A stretch of 12,420 bases of DNA from JALYQB01 sp035640155 (GCA_035640155.1 DASQWR010000208.1:1-12420), one strand, 5' to 3'; shown: positions 1-7,663, numbered from the stretch's first letter. The notes: generated by a model not told the origin, from the sequence alone. A program made the numbers and translations.

Positions 1-1409
1 ACCCTCGCGGCGCGGAGCTCGTCGGCCAGCGCGGCCACCGCAGCAACCTCACGACCGCGGGCGCCGAACAGCGTGACCAGCTCGACCTCGCCGGGCTGCT
101 GGCCGTCGCGCACCCCGTCGAGCACCTCGGCCACCGCGCCGGTGGCCCGCGGGACACCGGGCAGCAACACCGGCGGTGTGCCGCCCGCGCCCCGATCCGA
201 GGCGCCCCCGTCCGAGGCGCCCGAGTACCAGGCGGTCGAGCGCCGCCCCACCTGGATGACTTCCGCCCCGGTGCCCACGTTCTGCGCGTCGGCGTAGCGC
301 TCCGGGAACACCGCGCCGGGGTCGTCCCGGGCCAGGCCCTCGGCGTCGGAGCGGTCCTGTACGGCGAAGTGCAGGTCCTCGTCGATCCAGCGCGCCGGCT
401 CCAGCACGTAGGACGGGTGGAGCGTAAGGCGCGGGGCGAGCGCCAGGCCGCGGGACTCGGTGACGGCCCGCAGCTGCTCTAGCGCCGGCCACGGCCGCTC
501 CGGGTTCACGTGGTCGGCGGTCACCGGTGACACCCCGCCCCAGTCGTCGAGGCCGGCGTCGAGCAGCGCGCCGACGTCGTCGGACAGGTTGGGCGGCGCC
601 TGCACGTGCACCTCGGGCGGCAGCAGCAGCCGGGCCAGCGCGATCGCCTGCCGGTGCTCCTCGGGAGGGCACGGCTGGGCGTGGCGCATCGTGGTGCCGG
701 GCTTGGGCAGGAAGTTCTGCACGATCACCTCCTGCACGTGACCGTGCCGCCGGTGCGCCTCGGCGATCGCCTCCAGCGCGGTCACCCGGTCGGCGGGTGT
801 CTCGCCGATGCCGACCAGGATCCCGGTGGTGAACGGGATCGCCAGCTCACCGGCTGCCTCCAGGGTGGCCAGCCGCCGCGCCGGGTCCTTGTCCGGGGCT
901 CCGCGATGCGCCGCGAGCGCGGGACTCAGCGACTCGATCATCATCCCCTGGCTGGGCGAGACGGCCCGCAGCACCGACAGCTCGTCGCGGGACAGGGCAC
1001 CGGCGTTGGCGTGCGGCAGCAGCCCGGTCTCCGCCAGCACCGACCGGCACATCGCGGCCAGGTACGCGACAGTGGACTCGTACCCGCGGTCACGCAACCA
1101 GCTCCCCGCCTGCGGGTAGCGGTCCTCCGGCTGCTCACCCAGGGTGAACAGCGCCTCGTGACAGCCCGCCTCGGCGCCGCGGGTGGCGATCGTCAGCACC
1201 TCGTCGGGCTCCAGGTACGGGCTGTGCAGCCGGGCGGGCGCGGTGGCAAAGGCGCAGTAGCCGCACCGGTCCCGGCACAGCCGGGTGAGCGGGATGAACA
1301 CCTTGGGCGAGAAGGTGACCCGGGTGCCATGCGCGGCGGCGCGCACCACCCGGGCCCGGCCGGTCAGCTCGTCCAGGGGCAGCGCCAGCAGCGGGTGCAT
1401 CGAGCTCAC
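1..1409 (-). CDS. fbiC: FbiC, 7,8-didemethyl-8-hydroxy-5-deazariboflavin (FO) synthase, 5' part, truncated by the window edge
   Basis: FbiC is a two-domain radical SAM enzyme that makes FO, the chromophore of coenzyme F420, from a diaminouracil precursor and tyrosine. About 466 codons of the N-terminal CofG half are visible. A CX3CX2C [4Fe-4S]/SAM motif (CRDRCGYC) starts near residue 42, counted from the ATG at 1398-1400. Family stretches follow: EALFTLGEQPEDR, MMIESLSP, FTTGILVGIGET, VQNFLPKPGT and DDWGGVSPVTADHVNPERPW. The part next to the edge (VELVTLFGARGREVAAVAALADELR) resembles the segment just before the CofH radical SAM motif, so the gene is most likely the fused form. The start is uncertain. 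The GTG at 1407-1409 has GAGG 4 nt upstream, the in-frame ATG at 1398-1400 is 9 nt downstream, and another in-frame ATG at 1494-1496 abuts the hairpin. From memory, mycobacterial FbiC has a longer N-terminus. The linker carries a short tandem repeat (187-225). Confidence 0.93.
   Translation of the reverse strand, partial: MSSMHPLLALPLDELTGRARVVRAAAHGTRVTFSPKVFIPLTRLCRDRCGYCAFATAPARLHSPYLEPDEVLTIATRGAEAGCHEALFTLGEQPEDRYPQAGSWLRDRGYESTVAYLAAMCRSVLAETGLLPHANAGALSRDELSVLRAVSPSQGMMIESLSPALAAHRGAPDKDPARRLATLEAAGELAIPFTTGILVGIGETPADRVTALEAIAEAHRRHGHVQEVIVQNFLPKPGTTMRHAQPCPPEEHRQAIALARLLLPPEVHVQAPPNLSDDVGALLDAGLDDWGGVSPVTADHVNPERPWPALEQLRAVTESRGLALAPRLTLHPSYVLEPARWIDEDLHFAVQDRSDAEGLARDDPGAVFPERYADAQNVGTGAEVIQVGRRSTAWYSGASDGGASDRGAGGTPPVLLPGVPRATGAVAEVLDGVRDGQQPGEVELVTLFGARGREVAAVAALADELRAAR
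187..225 (-). repeat. 15-bp in-frame tandem repeat in the fbiC interdomain linker
   Basis: Two 15-bp units, 187-201 and 202-216, match at 13 of 15 positions, and a 9-bp partial third copy follows to 225. On the coding strand they encode Gly-Ala-Ser-Asp type repeats (GASDGGASDRGAGG) in the low-complexity stretch between the CofG-like core and the start of the CofH-like half. The unit length is a multiple of three, so copy-number change would not break the frame. Confidence 0.6.
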
Positions 1410-1496
1410 CGATCCTCGGGTGTCGTGACGGGCGTGCGGAGCCGACGGGAAGATCCTCGCTCCGGCAAGCGTCGCTGCGTCAGCCGGTGTCCGCAT

Positions 1497-1516
1497 CCCA
1501 GCGGCCGGCCGCTGGG
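1497..1516 (-). terminator. Perfect 20-bp palindrome after treY, candidate intrinsic terminator
   Basis: The sequence CCCAGCGGCCGGCCGCTGGG is a perfect inverted repeat (two 10-nt arms; as RNA, roughly an 8-bp stem with a 4-nt loop). It begins directly after the treY TGA at 1517-1519 and lies about 90 nt before the preferred fbiC start. No T tract follows, but terminators without one are common in high-GC actinobacteria. It could equally be an mRNA-stabilising stem or a protein site, because it is symmetric. Confidence 0.55.
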
Positions 1517-3817
1517 TCAGTGCCGGATCAGTAGGGCCGCGGGGTAGCGGGACAGCAGCCGGGAGAGCTCCTGTGCTCCGTACACGCGGGTGCCGGTGAG
1601 GGCGTCGGTCCACGACCCGTCCGGCAGCGGCAGGTTGGTGTCGCCCCAGCCGCCGCGGGCGGCCAGGCGCACCGGCAGCCGGGTGGCCACCGCGATGACA
1701 CCGCGGCGTTCGAAGGCGACGGCGTGCTGCCCGGCCTCGCCGGAGGCGAGCACCGGTGCGTAATCGGTGAACCGCTCCGGGTGCTCCCGCCGGGTCCGCA
1801 GCGCCCGGGACACCACGAGCAGCTTCGCGGCGCCCGTGGGGTCCACCTCCGGCAACCAGCCCGCGTCCAGCCGTTCCAGCAGCTCGCGGCGGGGGGTGAA
1901 GTCGACCGGGCGGCGGTTGTCCGGGTCGACCAGCGAGTAGTCCCACACCTCGCAGCCCTGGTAGGTGTCGGGCACCCCGGGCATCGCGAGCTGCAGCAGC
2001 GTCGCGGACAGCGAGTTGGACCAGCCGGGCGGCGTGATCTCCTCGCCCAGCCCGGTGACTGCGGCGCGCAGCGCCGGATCGTCGTAGCAGGCATCCGCGA
2101 CGAGATGCATCGCGGTTTCGAACGCCTCGTCGGGCTCGGTCCAGCTGGTGCGGGTGCTCGCCTCCCGCATCGCCTTGTCGAGGTAGCCGTGCAGCCGCTC
2201 GCGCTCCAGCGGCCAGGCGCCGGCCACGCTCTGCCAGAGCAGGTGGCCCAGCGCGGGGTCGGGCACCGGCGCCCCCGCCTTGCCGGCGAGCGAGGCGAAC
2301 TCCGCGACCGCCGCGGCCCACCGGGACGGCAGCTCGGCGAGCACCGCGAGCCGGGCGCGCACGTCGACCGCGCGCTTCGTGTCGTGGGTGGACAGCGTGG
2401 TCATGCCCCGGGGGGCGATCTCCTCCCGGCGGGCGAGTGCCAGGTGGAAGGCGTCGAGATCCAGCCCGAACCGCGCGGGGTCCCCGCCGACCTCGTTCAG
2501 CGCGACGAAGCGGGTCCACCGGTAGTACGCGGTGTCCTCCACGCCCTTGGCCATCACCGCACCGGAGCTCTGCTGCAGCCGCACCGCCAGCTCGTCGGAC
2601 GGGTCGTGCAGCCGCGGGGACAGCGCGTCCAGCGCGGCGTCCAGGTCCGGGCGGCGGGAGCGGGCGGCGTCCAGCGCCTCGTCGAGGTGCGCCACGCCGG
2701 AACTCGGGAAGTCGGCGTGCAGGTAGGAGCGGTACACCGGGAAGCAGGCCAGCACCTCAGCCAGTGCATCGGTCGCGTTCGGGACCTCGGGTGCCAGCGC
2801 GGCGAGCTGGCGCAGCTCGGAGCTGAGCATGTCAGTGGCGACGTCGAGCTTGCAGTCGTGCACCAGCGCGGGCCACGACGTGTGGACCCCGGTGAGCGAC
2901 TCGTCGAGCGCGGTGAACGCCTCCGCACCCGCCGGGTCGACCAGCACCCCGTCCACCTCGGCGAGCGCGTCGTAGCCGGTGGTGCCTCCCACCGGCCAGG
3001 AGGTGGGCAGCTCCTCACCCGGCTCAAGGATCTTCTCCACCACGATCCAGGCGTCCGGGGCGTGCTCGCGCAGCCGGTGGGCGTAGCCGGTGGGGTCGGT
3101 CAGCCCGTCGGGGTGGTCGACGCGCAGCCCGTCGACGTCGCCCTCGGCGACCCAGCGAAGCACCTCGCCGTGCGTGGCGGCGAACACCTCGGGGTCCTCC
3201 ACCTTGACCGCGGCGAGGTCGCTCACCGCGAAGAAACGCCGGTAGCCCAGGTCGCCGCGCCAGGACACCAGGCGGTAGTGCTGCGCCTCGTGCACCTGCT
3301 GGGCCGAGCCCGCGTCGCCGGTGCCGGCGGCGATCGGGAACGCGCGGGAGTGGTAGCGCAACACCGGGTCGTCGCCGGAGTCGTCGACCTGCAGGTCCTC
3401 GAGGGCGGCCGGGTTGTCCGCGAGCACCGGCAGCCGCAGCGGCCAGCCGGTGACGTCGAACCAGGAGGTGTAGCGAGAGCCCGGACCGCGGCGCAGCAGG
3501 TCCCACCACGCCGGGTTCGCCTGCGGATCGGCCACGCCGAGGTGGTTGGGGACGATGTCCACCACGAGCTGCATGCCGTGCTCCCGCAGCGCCGTCACCA
3601 GCGCCCGGCGTCCCTCCTCGCCGCCGAGCACGTCGGAGACCCGGGTGGGGTCCGCCACGTCGTAGCCATGTTCGGATCCGGGCATCGCGGTCAGCAGCGG
3701 CGAGGTGTAGAGCGCCCCGGCGCCGAGCGATGCCAGGTAGGGAACCACGGCGACAGCGTCGCGGAAGGTGCAGCGGTGGGAGAGCTGCAGCCGGTAGGTC
3801 GAGGTCGGGACGCTCAT
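1517..3817 (-). CDS. treY: Maltooligosyl trehalose synthase TreY (GH13_26)
   Basis: TreY rearranges the reducing-end alpha-1,4 glucose linkage of a maltooligosaccharide to alpha,alpha-1,1, giving maltooligosyltrehalose, in the cytoplasm. The 766-residue length is normal for the family. The N-terminus STYRLQL and the (beta/alpha)8 start PYLASLGAGALYTSPLL are typical, followed by HGYDVADPTRV. Catalytic GH13 residues are visible: nucleophile Asp234 in DGLRVDHPDGL with Arg232 two before it, acid/base Glu261 in VVEKILEPGE, and transition-state Asp479 in TLSTHDTKR. The late motif PGVPDTYQGCEVWDYSLVDPDNRRPVDF is a TreY hallmark. The ATG shares a 4-bp ATGA overlap with the treX stop, so the two are probably translationally coupled; no strong Shine-Dalgarno is seen. 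TreZ, which would release free trehalose, is not adjacent: fbiC comes next. Confidence 0.97.
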   Translation of the reverse strand: MSVPTSTYRLQLSHRCTFRDAVAVVPYLASLGAGALYTSPLLTAMPGSEHGYDVADPTRVSDVLGGEEGRRALVTALREHGMQLVVDIVPNHLGVADPQANPAWWDLLRRGPGSRYTSWFDVTGWPLRLPVLADNPAALEDLQVDDSGDDPVLRYHSRAFPIAAGTGDAGSAQQVHEAQHYRLVSWRGDLGYRRFFAVSDLAAVKVEDPEVFAATHGEVLRWVAEGDVDGLRVDHPDGLTDPTGYAHRLREHAPDAWIVVEKILEPGEELPTSWPVGGTTGYDALAEVDGVLVDPAGAEAFTALDESLTGVHTSWPALVHDCKLDVATDMLSSELRQLAALAPEVPNATDALAEVLACFPVYRSYLHADFPSSGVAHLDEALDAARSRRPDLDAALDALSPRLHDPSDELAVRLQQSSGAVMAKGVEDTAYYRWTRFVALNEVGGDPARFGLDLDAFHLALARREEIAPRGMTTLSTHDTKRAVDVRARLAVLAELPSRWAAAVAEFASLAGKAGAPVPDPALGHLLWQSVAGAWPLERERLHGYLDKAMREASTRTSWTEPDEAFETAMHLVADACYDDPALRAAVTGLGEEITPPGWSNSLSATLLQLAMPGVPDTYQGCEVWDYSLVDPDNRRPVDFTPRRELLERLDAGWLPEVDPTGAAKLLVVSRALRTRREHPERFTDYAPVLASGEAGQHAVAFERRGVIAVATRLPVRLAARGGWGDTNLPLPDGSWTDALTGTRVYGAQELSRLLSRYPAALLIRH

Positions 3818-6045
3818 CCGGTGCGTTCCAGCACGACCAGCGAGCGGGCGGCGACCGGGATGCGTTCGTCACCCTTGTGCTGCCGCGACCCGTCGCCGAC
3901 CTCGCCGGTCGTGGTGTCCAGCACCACCGTCCACTGCTCGCCGTAGCCGTTGCCCGGCAGGGTCACCGCCACGTCCTCGTAGTAGGCGTTGAAGCACAGC
4001 AGGAACGAGTTGTCGGTCACCCGGGCGCCCCGGGAATCGTGGTCGGTGATGGCGTCGCCATTGAGGAACACGGTGAGGCAGGGGCCGAAGCCGGCCTCCC
4101 AGTCCTGCCCGGTCATCTCCTCGCCTGACGGGGCGAACCACGCGATGTCCCGCAGCTCGTCGCCACGGCGGATGGGGCGGCCGGCGAAGAACCGGCGCCT
4201 GCGGAACACCGGGTGGCCGCGGCGCAGTGCGGTCAGCGCCGCGACGAACGCGACCAGGTCGGCGTCGGCGCCGGTCCCGTCGACACCAGACCCGTCGGCA
4301 CCGGTCCCGGCAACGCCGACCCCGTCGGCGCCGGTCCCGTACAACCCGGTCCAGTCCATCCAGGACAGCTCGTTGTCCTGGCAGTAGACGTTGTTGTTGC
4401 CCTGCTGGGTGCGGCCGAGCTCGTCGCCGTGCAGGAGCATGGGGACACCCTGGGACAGGAACAGGGTGGCCAGCATGTTGCGCCGCTGCCGCGCGCGCAG
4501 CGCCAGCACCTCCGGGTCGTCCGTCGGACCCTCCGTGCCGCAGTTCCAGGACCGGTTGTCGTCGGCCCCGTCGTTGCCACCCTCGCCGTTGGCCTCGTTG
4601 TGCTTCTCGTTGTAGGACACCAGGTCGGTGAGCGTGAAGCCGTCGTGCGCGGTGACGAAGTTGATCGACGCGTACGGCCGGCGGCCGTCCTGCTGGTACA
4701 GGTCCGACGATCCGGTGAGCCGGGAGGCGAACTCGCCCAGCGTGCCGGGCTCGCCCCGCCAGAAGTCCCGCACCGTGTCGCGGTACTTACCGTTCCACTC
4801 CGTCCACAATGGGGGGAAGTTGCCCACCTGGTAGCCACCGGGCCCGACGTCCCACGGCTCGGCGATCAGCTTCGCCTGACTGATCACGGGATCCTGCTGC
4901 ACCAGGTCGAAGAACGCCGACAACCGGTCGACGTCGTAGAACTCCCGGGCCAGGGTGGACGCCAGGTCGAACCGGAACCCGTCGACGTGCATCTCGGTGA
5001 CCCAGTACCGCAGTGAATCCATGATCAGCTGCAGGATGTGCGGGTGGCGCACGTTGAGGGAGTTCCCGGTGCCGGTGTAGTCCATGTAGTACCGCGGGTC
5101 GTCCGCGACGAGCCGGTAGTAGGCGGCGTTGTCGATGCCGCGCATCGAGAGCGTGGGGCCCAGGTGGTTGCCCTCCGCGGTGTGGTTGTAAACCACGTCG
5201 AGGATCACCTCGATGCCTGCGGTGTGCAGCTCCCGCACCATCGCCTTGAACTGGCTGACCACCTCGTGCGCCCGCAGCCCGCGGGTGCCGCTGGCTGCGT
5301 AGCCGTTGTGCGGCGCGAGGAACGCGATCGTGTTGTAACCCCAGTAGTTGGTCAGCCCCGCCTTGACGAGGTGGTGGTCGACGACGAACTGGTGCACCGG
5401 CATCAGCTCGACCGCGGTGACGCCGAGCCTCGTCAGATGGTCGATCATCACCGGGTGCGCGAGGCCCGCGTAGGTGCCGCGCATCTCCTCCGGGATCTCC
5501 GGGTGCGTGACGGTGAGGCCCCGCACGTGCGCCTCGTAGATCACCGTCTCGTTGTACGGGGTGCGGGGGTGGCGGTCCTCGGCCCAGTCGAAGAACGGGC
5601 TGACCACCACCGACTTCGGCACGTGTGATGCGGAGTCGTCGTCGCCCCGCTGCTCCGGGTCGTCGAAGCGGTAACCGAACACCGCCTCGTCCCAGTCGAC
5701 GAGGGTGCCCTCCCCGGCGGAGGAGACGGCCTTGGCGTAGGGGTCGATGAGCAGCTTGGCCGGGTTGCAGCGCAGCCCCGCGTGCGGGTCGTGCGGTCCG
5801 TGCACCCGGTAGCCGTAGTGCTGGCCGGGACTGACCGTGGGCAGGTACCCGTGCCACACGAAGCCGTCACGCTCCGGCAGCGCGACGCGCGTCTCGGCCT
5901 GCCCCTCGGCGGTGTCGTCGAACAGGCACAGCTCGACCCGGTCGGCGACTTCGGAGAACAGGGCGAAGTTCGTCCCGGCTCCGTCGAAGGTGGCACCGAG
6001 CGGGTAGGCCGAGCCTGGCCACGGTTGCCGGAGGGCGGCGGTCAT
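3814..6045 (-). CDS. treX: Glycogen debranching enzyme TreX/GlgX (GH13_11)
   Basis: An isoamylase-type enzyme that hydrolyses alpha-1,6 branches of glycogen or limit dextrin, freeing linear maltooligosaccharides for TreY. An N-terminal CBM48-like domain (about residues 10-105) precedes the GH13 barrel. Visible conserved parts are DVVYNHTAEG (His288), nucleophile Asp360 in HVDGFRFDLAS with Arg358, acid/base Glu396 in AEPWDVG, and Asp468 in VTAHDGFTL, then NRSWNCG and MLLHGDELGRTQQGNNN. The length of 743 is slightly long for GlgX. Part of the excess is a Gly/Asp/Ala insertion at residues 570-596, where a 30-bp tandem repeat sits. The ATG at 6043-6045 has AAGGAG 4 nt upstream (6050-6055), a strong site. 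The gene lies 64 bp after sigF and overlaps treY by 4 bp. The treY neighbour favours the treX name over glgX. Confidence 0.96.
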   Translation of the reverse strand: MTAALRQPWPGSAYPLGATFDGAGTNFALFSEVADRVELCLFDDTAEGQAETRVALPERDGFVWHGYLPTVSPGQHYGYRVHGPHDPHAGLRCNPAKLLIDPYAKAVSSAGEGTLVDWDEAVFGYRFDDPEQRGDDDSASHVPKSVVVSPFFDWAEDRHPRTPYNETVIYEAHVRGLTVTHPEIPEEMRGTYAGLAHPVMIDHLTRLGVTAVELMPVHQFVVDHHLVKAGLTNYWGYNTIAFLAPHNGYAASGTRGLRAHEVVSQFKAMVRELHTAGIEVILDVVYNHTAEGNHLGPTLSMRGIDNAAYYRLVADDPRYYMDYTGTGNSLNVRHPHILQLIMDSLRYWVTEMHVDGFRFDLASTLAREFYDVDRLSAFFDLVQQDPVISQAKLIAEPWDVGPGGYQVGNFPPLWTEWNGKYRDTVRDFWRGEPGTLGEFASRLTGSSDLYQQDGRRPYASINFVTAHDGFTLTDLVSYNEKHNEANGEGGNDGADDNRSWNCGTEGPTDDPEVLALRARQRRNMLATLFLSQGVPMLLHGDELGRTQQGNNNVYCQDNELSWMDWTGLYGTGADGVGVAGTGADGSGVDGTGADADLVAFVAALTALRRGHPVFRRRRFFAGRPIRRGDELRDIAWFAPSGEEMTGQDWEAGFGPCLTVFLNGDAITDHDSRGARVTDNSFLLCFNAYYEDVAVTLPGNGYGEQWTVVLDTTTGEVGDGSRQHKGDERIPVAARSLVVLERTG
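4258..4338 (-). repeat. 30-bp in-frame tandem repeat (about 2.7 copies) inside treX
   Basis: Units at 4267-4296 and 4297-4326 match at 23 of 30 positions. A 12-bp partial copy (4327-4338) and a degenerate remnant (4258-4266) flank them. They encode two decapeptides, GTGADGVGVA and GTGADGSGVD, followed by GTGADAD, residues 570-596 of TreX. The run falls between the conserved NELSWMDW segment and DLVAFVAALTALRRGHP, where GlgX/TreX proteins normally pass directly from one to the other. It looks like a flexible surface-loop expansion. Confidence 0.75.
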
Positions 6046-6109
6046 TGGTCTCCTTGCAGGACGAGACGGCTACGGGGAGCTGGCCGCCCGGAGCGACCCC
6101 GCTGGAGGC

Positions 6110-6919
6110 TCAGACGTCATCCCGGAGTTGGGAGCGCAGCCCCACGAGCGTGCGGGACAGCAGGCGGGACACGTGCATCTGGGACAGCCCGACCCGCTCG
6201 GCGATCTGGCTCTGGGTCATCCCGCCGAAGAACCTCAGCTTGAGGATCGTACGTTCCCGGTCGGGGAGCTGTTCCAGCAGCGGCGCGAGGGCGGTGCGGT
6301 ACTCGACCCGGTCCAGCTCCGCATCGGCCTTCCCGATCACGCTCTCCAGCGCGGGGCCCGTGTCGTCCCCGGTGAGCATGTCGTCCAGGGACGTGCTGCG
6401 GTACGCGCCGGCCGCCTCCAGTCCTTCGAGCACCTCCTCCCGCGGCATGTCGAGGTGGCGGGCGAGCTCGCTCGCAGTCGGCGCCCGGCCAATCCGCTGG
6501 GACAGCTCGGAGATGGCGGTGCCGAGCGCGACGTGCAGGTCCTTCAGGCGCCGCGGTACCCGCATCGACCACGCGTGGTCACGGAAGTGCCGGCGCACCT
6601 CGCCGGTGATCGTCGGCACCGCGAACGAGAGGAAGTCGGTGCCCCGTTCGGGCTGGAAGCGGTCGACGGCGTGGATCAGGCCGAGGATCGCCACTTGCTC
6701 GAGGTCGTCCTGGGGCTCGCCGCGGTTCGCGAAGCGCCGTGCGATGTTGCGCGCCACGGGGAGGTGCCCGGCCACCAGGTCGTCGCGCAGCTCCGTCCGG
6801 CGGGGATGATCCGCCGGGAGCTCCGCCAGCTCGACGAACAGCGAGGTGAGATGCTCATAGCCGGACTGGCCCGTTCCCGAAGTCCTCTCCCACCCGTCGG
6901 GCCGACCGGGCGAGGTCAC
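6110..6919 (-). CDS. sigF: Sigma-B/F/G family RNA polymerase sigma factor (SigF)
   Basis: An alternative sigma-70 factor of the general-stress/development group. Its 269 residues carry region 2 (about 49-118), including DDLEQVAILGLIHAVDRF and FLSFAVPTITGEVRRHFRD; region 3 (about 119-195), with SMRVPRRLKDL and RIGRAPTASELA; and region 4 (about 209-266). The region 4 helix-turn-helix is MTQSQIAERVGLSQMHVSRLL. There is no region 1.1, as is usual for this group. The start is GTG at 6917-6919, overlapping the anti-sigma stop as GTGA, which implies coupling and stoichiometric synthesis. The adjacent partner strongly supports SigF over SigB or SigG. Activity is presumably set by RsbW sequestration and an anti-anti-sigma factor not found here. 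The downstream treX-treY genes may be both co-transcribed with it and targets of it. Confidence 0.94.
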   Translation of the reverse strand: MTSPGRPDGWERTSGTGQSGYEHLTSLFVELAELPADHPRRTELRDDLVAGHLPVARNIARRFANRGEPQDDLEQVAILGLIHAVDRFQPERGTDFLSFAVPTITGEVRRHFRDHAWSMRVPRRLKDLHVALGTAISELSQRIGRAPTASELARHLDMPREEVLEGLEAAGAYRSTSLDDMLTGDDTGPALESVIGKADAELDRVEYRTALAPLLEQLPDRERTILKLRFFGGMTQSQIAERVGLSQMHVSRLLSRTLVGLRSQLRDDV

Positions 6920-7362
6920 CGCCGCGACGTCCCGTCCCCCGAGTTCCCGCCCCGCGTCTTGGTCAGTGCGATGCCGACCACCGGTTGGCCCCCGTCGGAG
7001 TGGTCCAGCAGGTGTACCTGGTCCACCAGGGTGGCGAGCACGCGCCAGCCGAAGGAGTCCGTGCGCAGCGTGGTGGCGTGCTCCACAGGCACCGTGACGG
7101 TGGCCTCCACCCCCTCGTCGCCGACGAGGAACGTGCAGGTGATCGACGCATCGGGAGCGGCGACGGCGACCAGTTCGGCGGCGGCCTCGTCGACCGCGAG
7201 GCGCAGGTCGGCCACCGCATCGAGGTCGAAGTCGGCGCGGGCGGCCAGGTCACCGGCCACCACCCGCAGCGGGGGCAGCTGCGCTGCGGTGGCACCGACG
7301 CGCACCAGCACGCTGCGCTGCGCGGGCGCTCCCCGAGCCGCGTCGTCCTCAGCTCCCAGCAC
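6916..7362 (-). CDS. rsbW: RsbW/UsfX-type anti-sigma factor (GHKL ATPase-like fold)
   Basis: The likely cytoplasmic antagonist that binds SigF and keeps it from core RNA polymerase. From the GTG at 7360-7362, just 2 nt past the whiB stop, the protein has 148 residues, about the size I recall for mycobacterial UsfX. The frame is open further upstream to 7476, but that part overlaps whiB and does not look conserved. LDAVADLRLAVDEA (about 47-60) and DSFGWRVLATLVDQV (about 102-116) closely follow the UsfX pattern. In kinases such as SpoIIAB and RsbW, an N-box Asn lies four residues after the Glu. Here that place is Glu63 (E59-AAA-E63), so Mg-ATP binding and kinase activity are doubtful. Sequestration of the sigma factor may be the main activity. 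The start relies on coupling, since no strong ribosome binding site is visible. Confidence 0.88.
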   Translation of the reverse strand: MLGAEDDAARGAPAQRSVLVRVGATAAQLPPLRVVAGDLAARADFDLDAVADLRLAVDEAAAELVAVAAPDASITCTFLVGDEGVEATVTVPVEHATTLRTDSFGWRVLATLVDQVHLLDHSDGGQPVVGIALTKTRGGNSGDGTSRR

Positions 7363-7364
7363 GC

Positions 7365-7658
7365 TCAGCCGACCAGCGGCTGCCGGTGACCGGTCCAGAG
7401 CTCGCGGCGCTCCTCCTCGGTGAGCCCACCCCAGACCCCGTACGGCTCCCGGGCTGACAGCGCGTGCCGGCGGCACGGCACGAGCACCGGGCAGCGTTCG
7501 CAGATGGCCTTGGCCCTCCCGGCGCGCCGCGAGCGGGCCGAACCACGTTCACCGTCGGGATGGAAGAACATGCTGCTGTTCAGGCCTTGACAGGCGCCCT
7601 CCAGCTGCCACTCCCACTCCTGCGCCACCGGCTTCGGGAGCCGTCGGGTGTCCGTCAT
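7365..7658 (-). CDS. whiB3: WhiB-family iron-sulfur transcription factor, WhiB3/WhiD-like
   Basis: A Wbl protein carrying an O2/NO-sensitive [4Fe-4S] cluster; members bind region 4 of the principal sigma factor and tune transcription. It has 97 residues. The four cluster cysteines are Cys23, Cys53, Cys56 and Cys62 (C-X29-CxxC-X5-C), followed by the family turn GVWGG at 74-78. The stretches WEWQLEGACQGLNSSMFFHPDGER and EPYGVWGGLTEEER match WhiB3/WhiD much better than WhiB1, WhiB2, WhiB4 or WhiB7. The ATG at 7656-7658 is chosen because GGAG lies 5 nt upstream; the frame stays open further upstream but that part has no family similarity. It is first in the proposed whiB3-rsbW-sigF-treX-treY unit. 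The WhiB3 assignment rests on remembered family sequences, so the subclass is less certain than the family. Confidence 0.92.
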   Translation of the reverse strand: MTDTRRLPKPVAQEWEWQLEGACQGLNSSMFFHPDGERGSARSRRAGRAKAICERCPVLVPCRRHALSAREPYGVWGGLTEEERRELWTGHRQPLVG

Positions 7659-7663
7659 CGTTG

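Noticed and set aside
606..1547. A 313-codon plus-strand open frame antisense to fbiC
   Set aside because: It has low-complexity composition and no family motifs, and lies opposite the clear radical SAM protein. It is a GC-driven shadow.
1724..3946. A 740-codon open frame on the plus strand, antisense to treY
   Set aside because: The product is Gly/Arg/Val/Gln-rich with no recognisable domain. The minus-strand frame has all TreY catalytic motifs. High GC suppresses stop codons in the antisense frames.
7363..7476. An N-terminal extension of RsbW overlapping whiB
   Set aside because: The extra 38 residues overlap the conserved end of the Wbl gene and do not resemble anti-sigma factors. The GTG at 7362, 2 nt past the whiB stop, gives the expected length.
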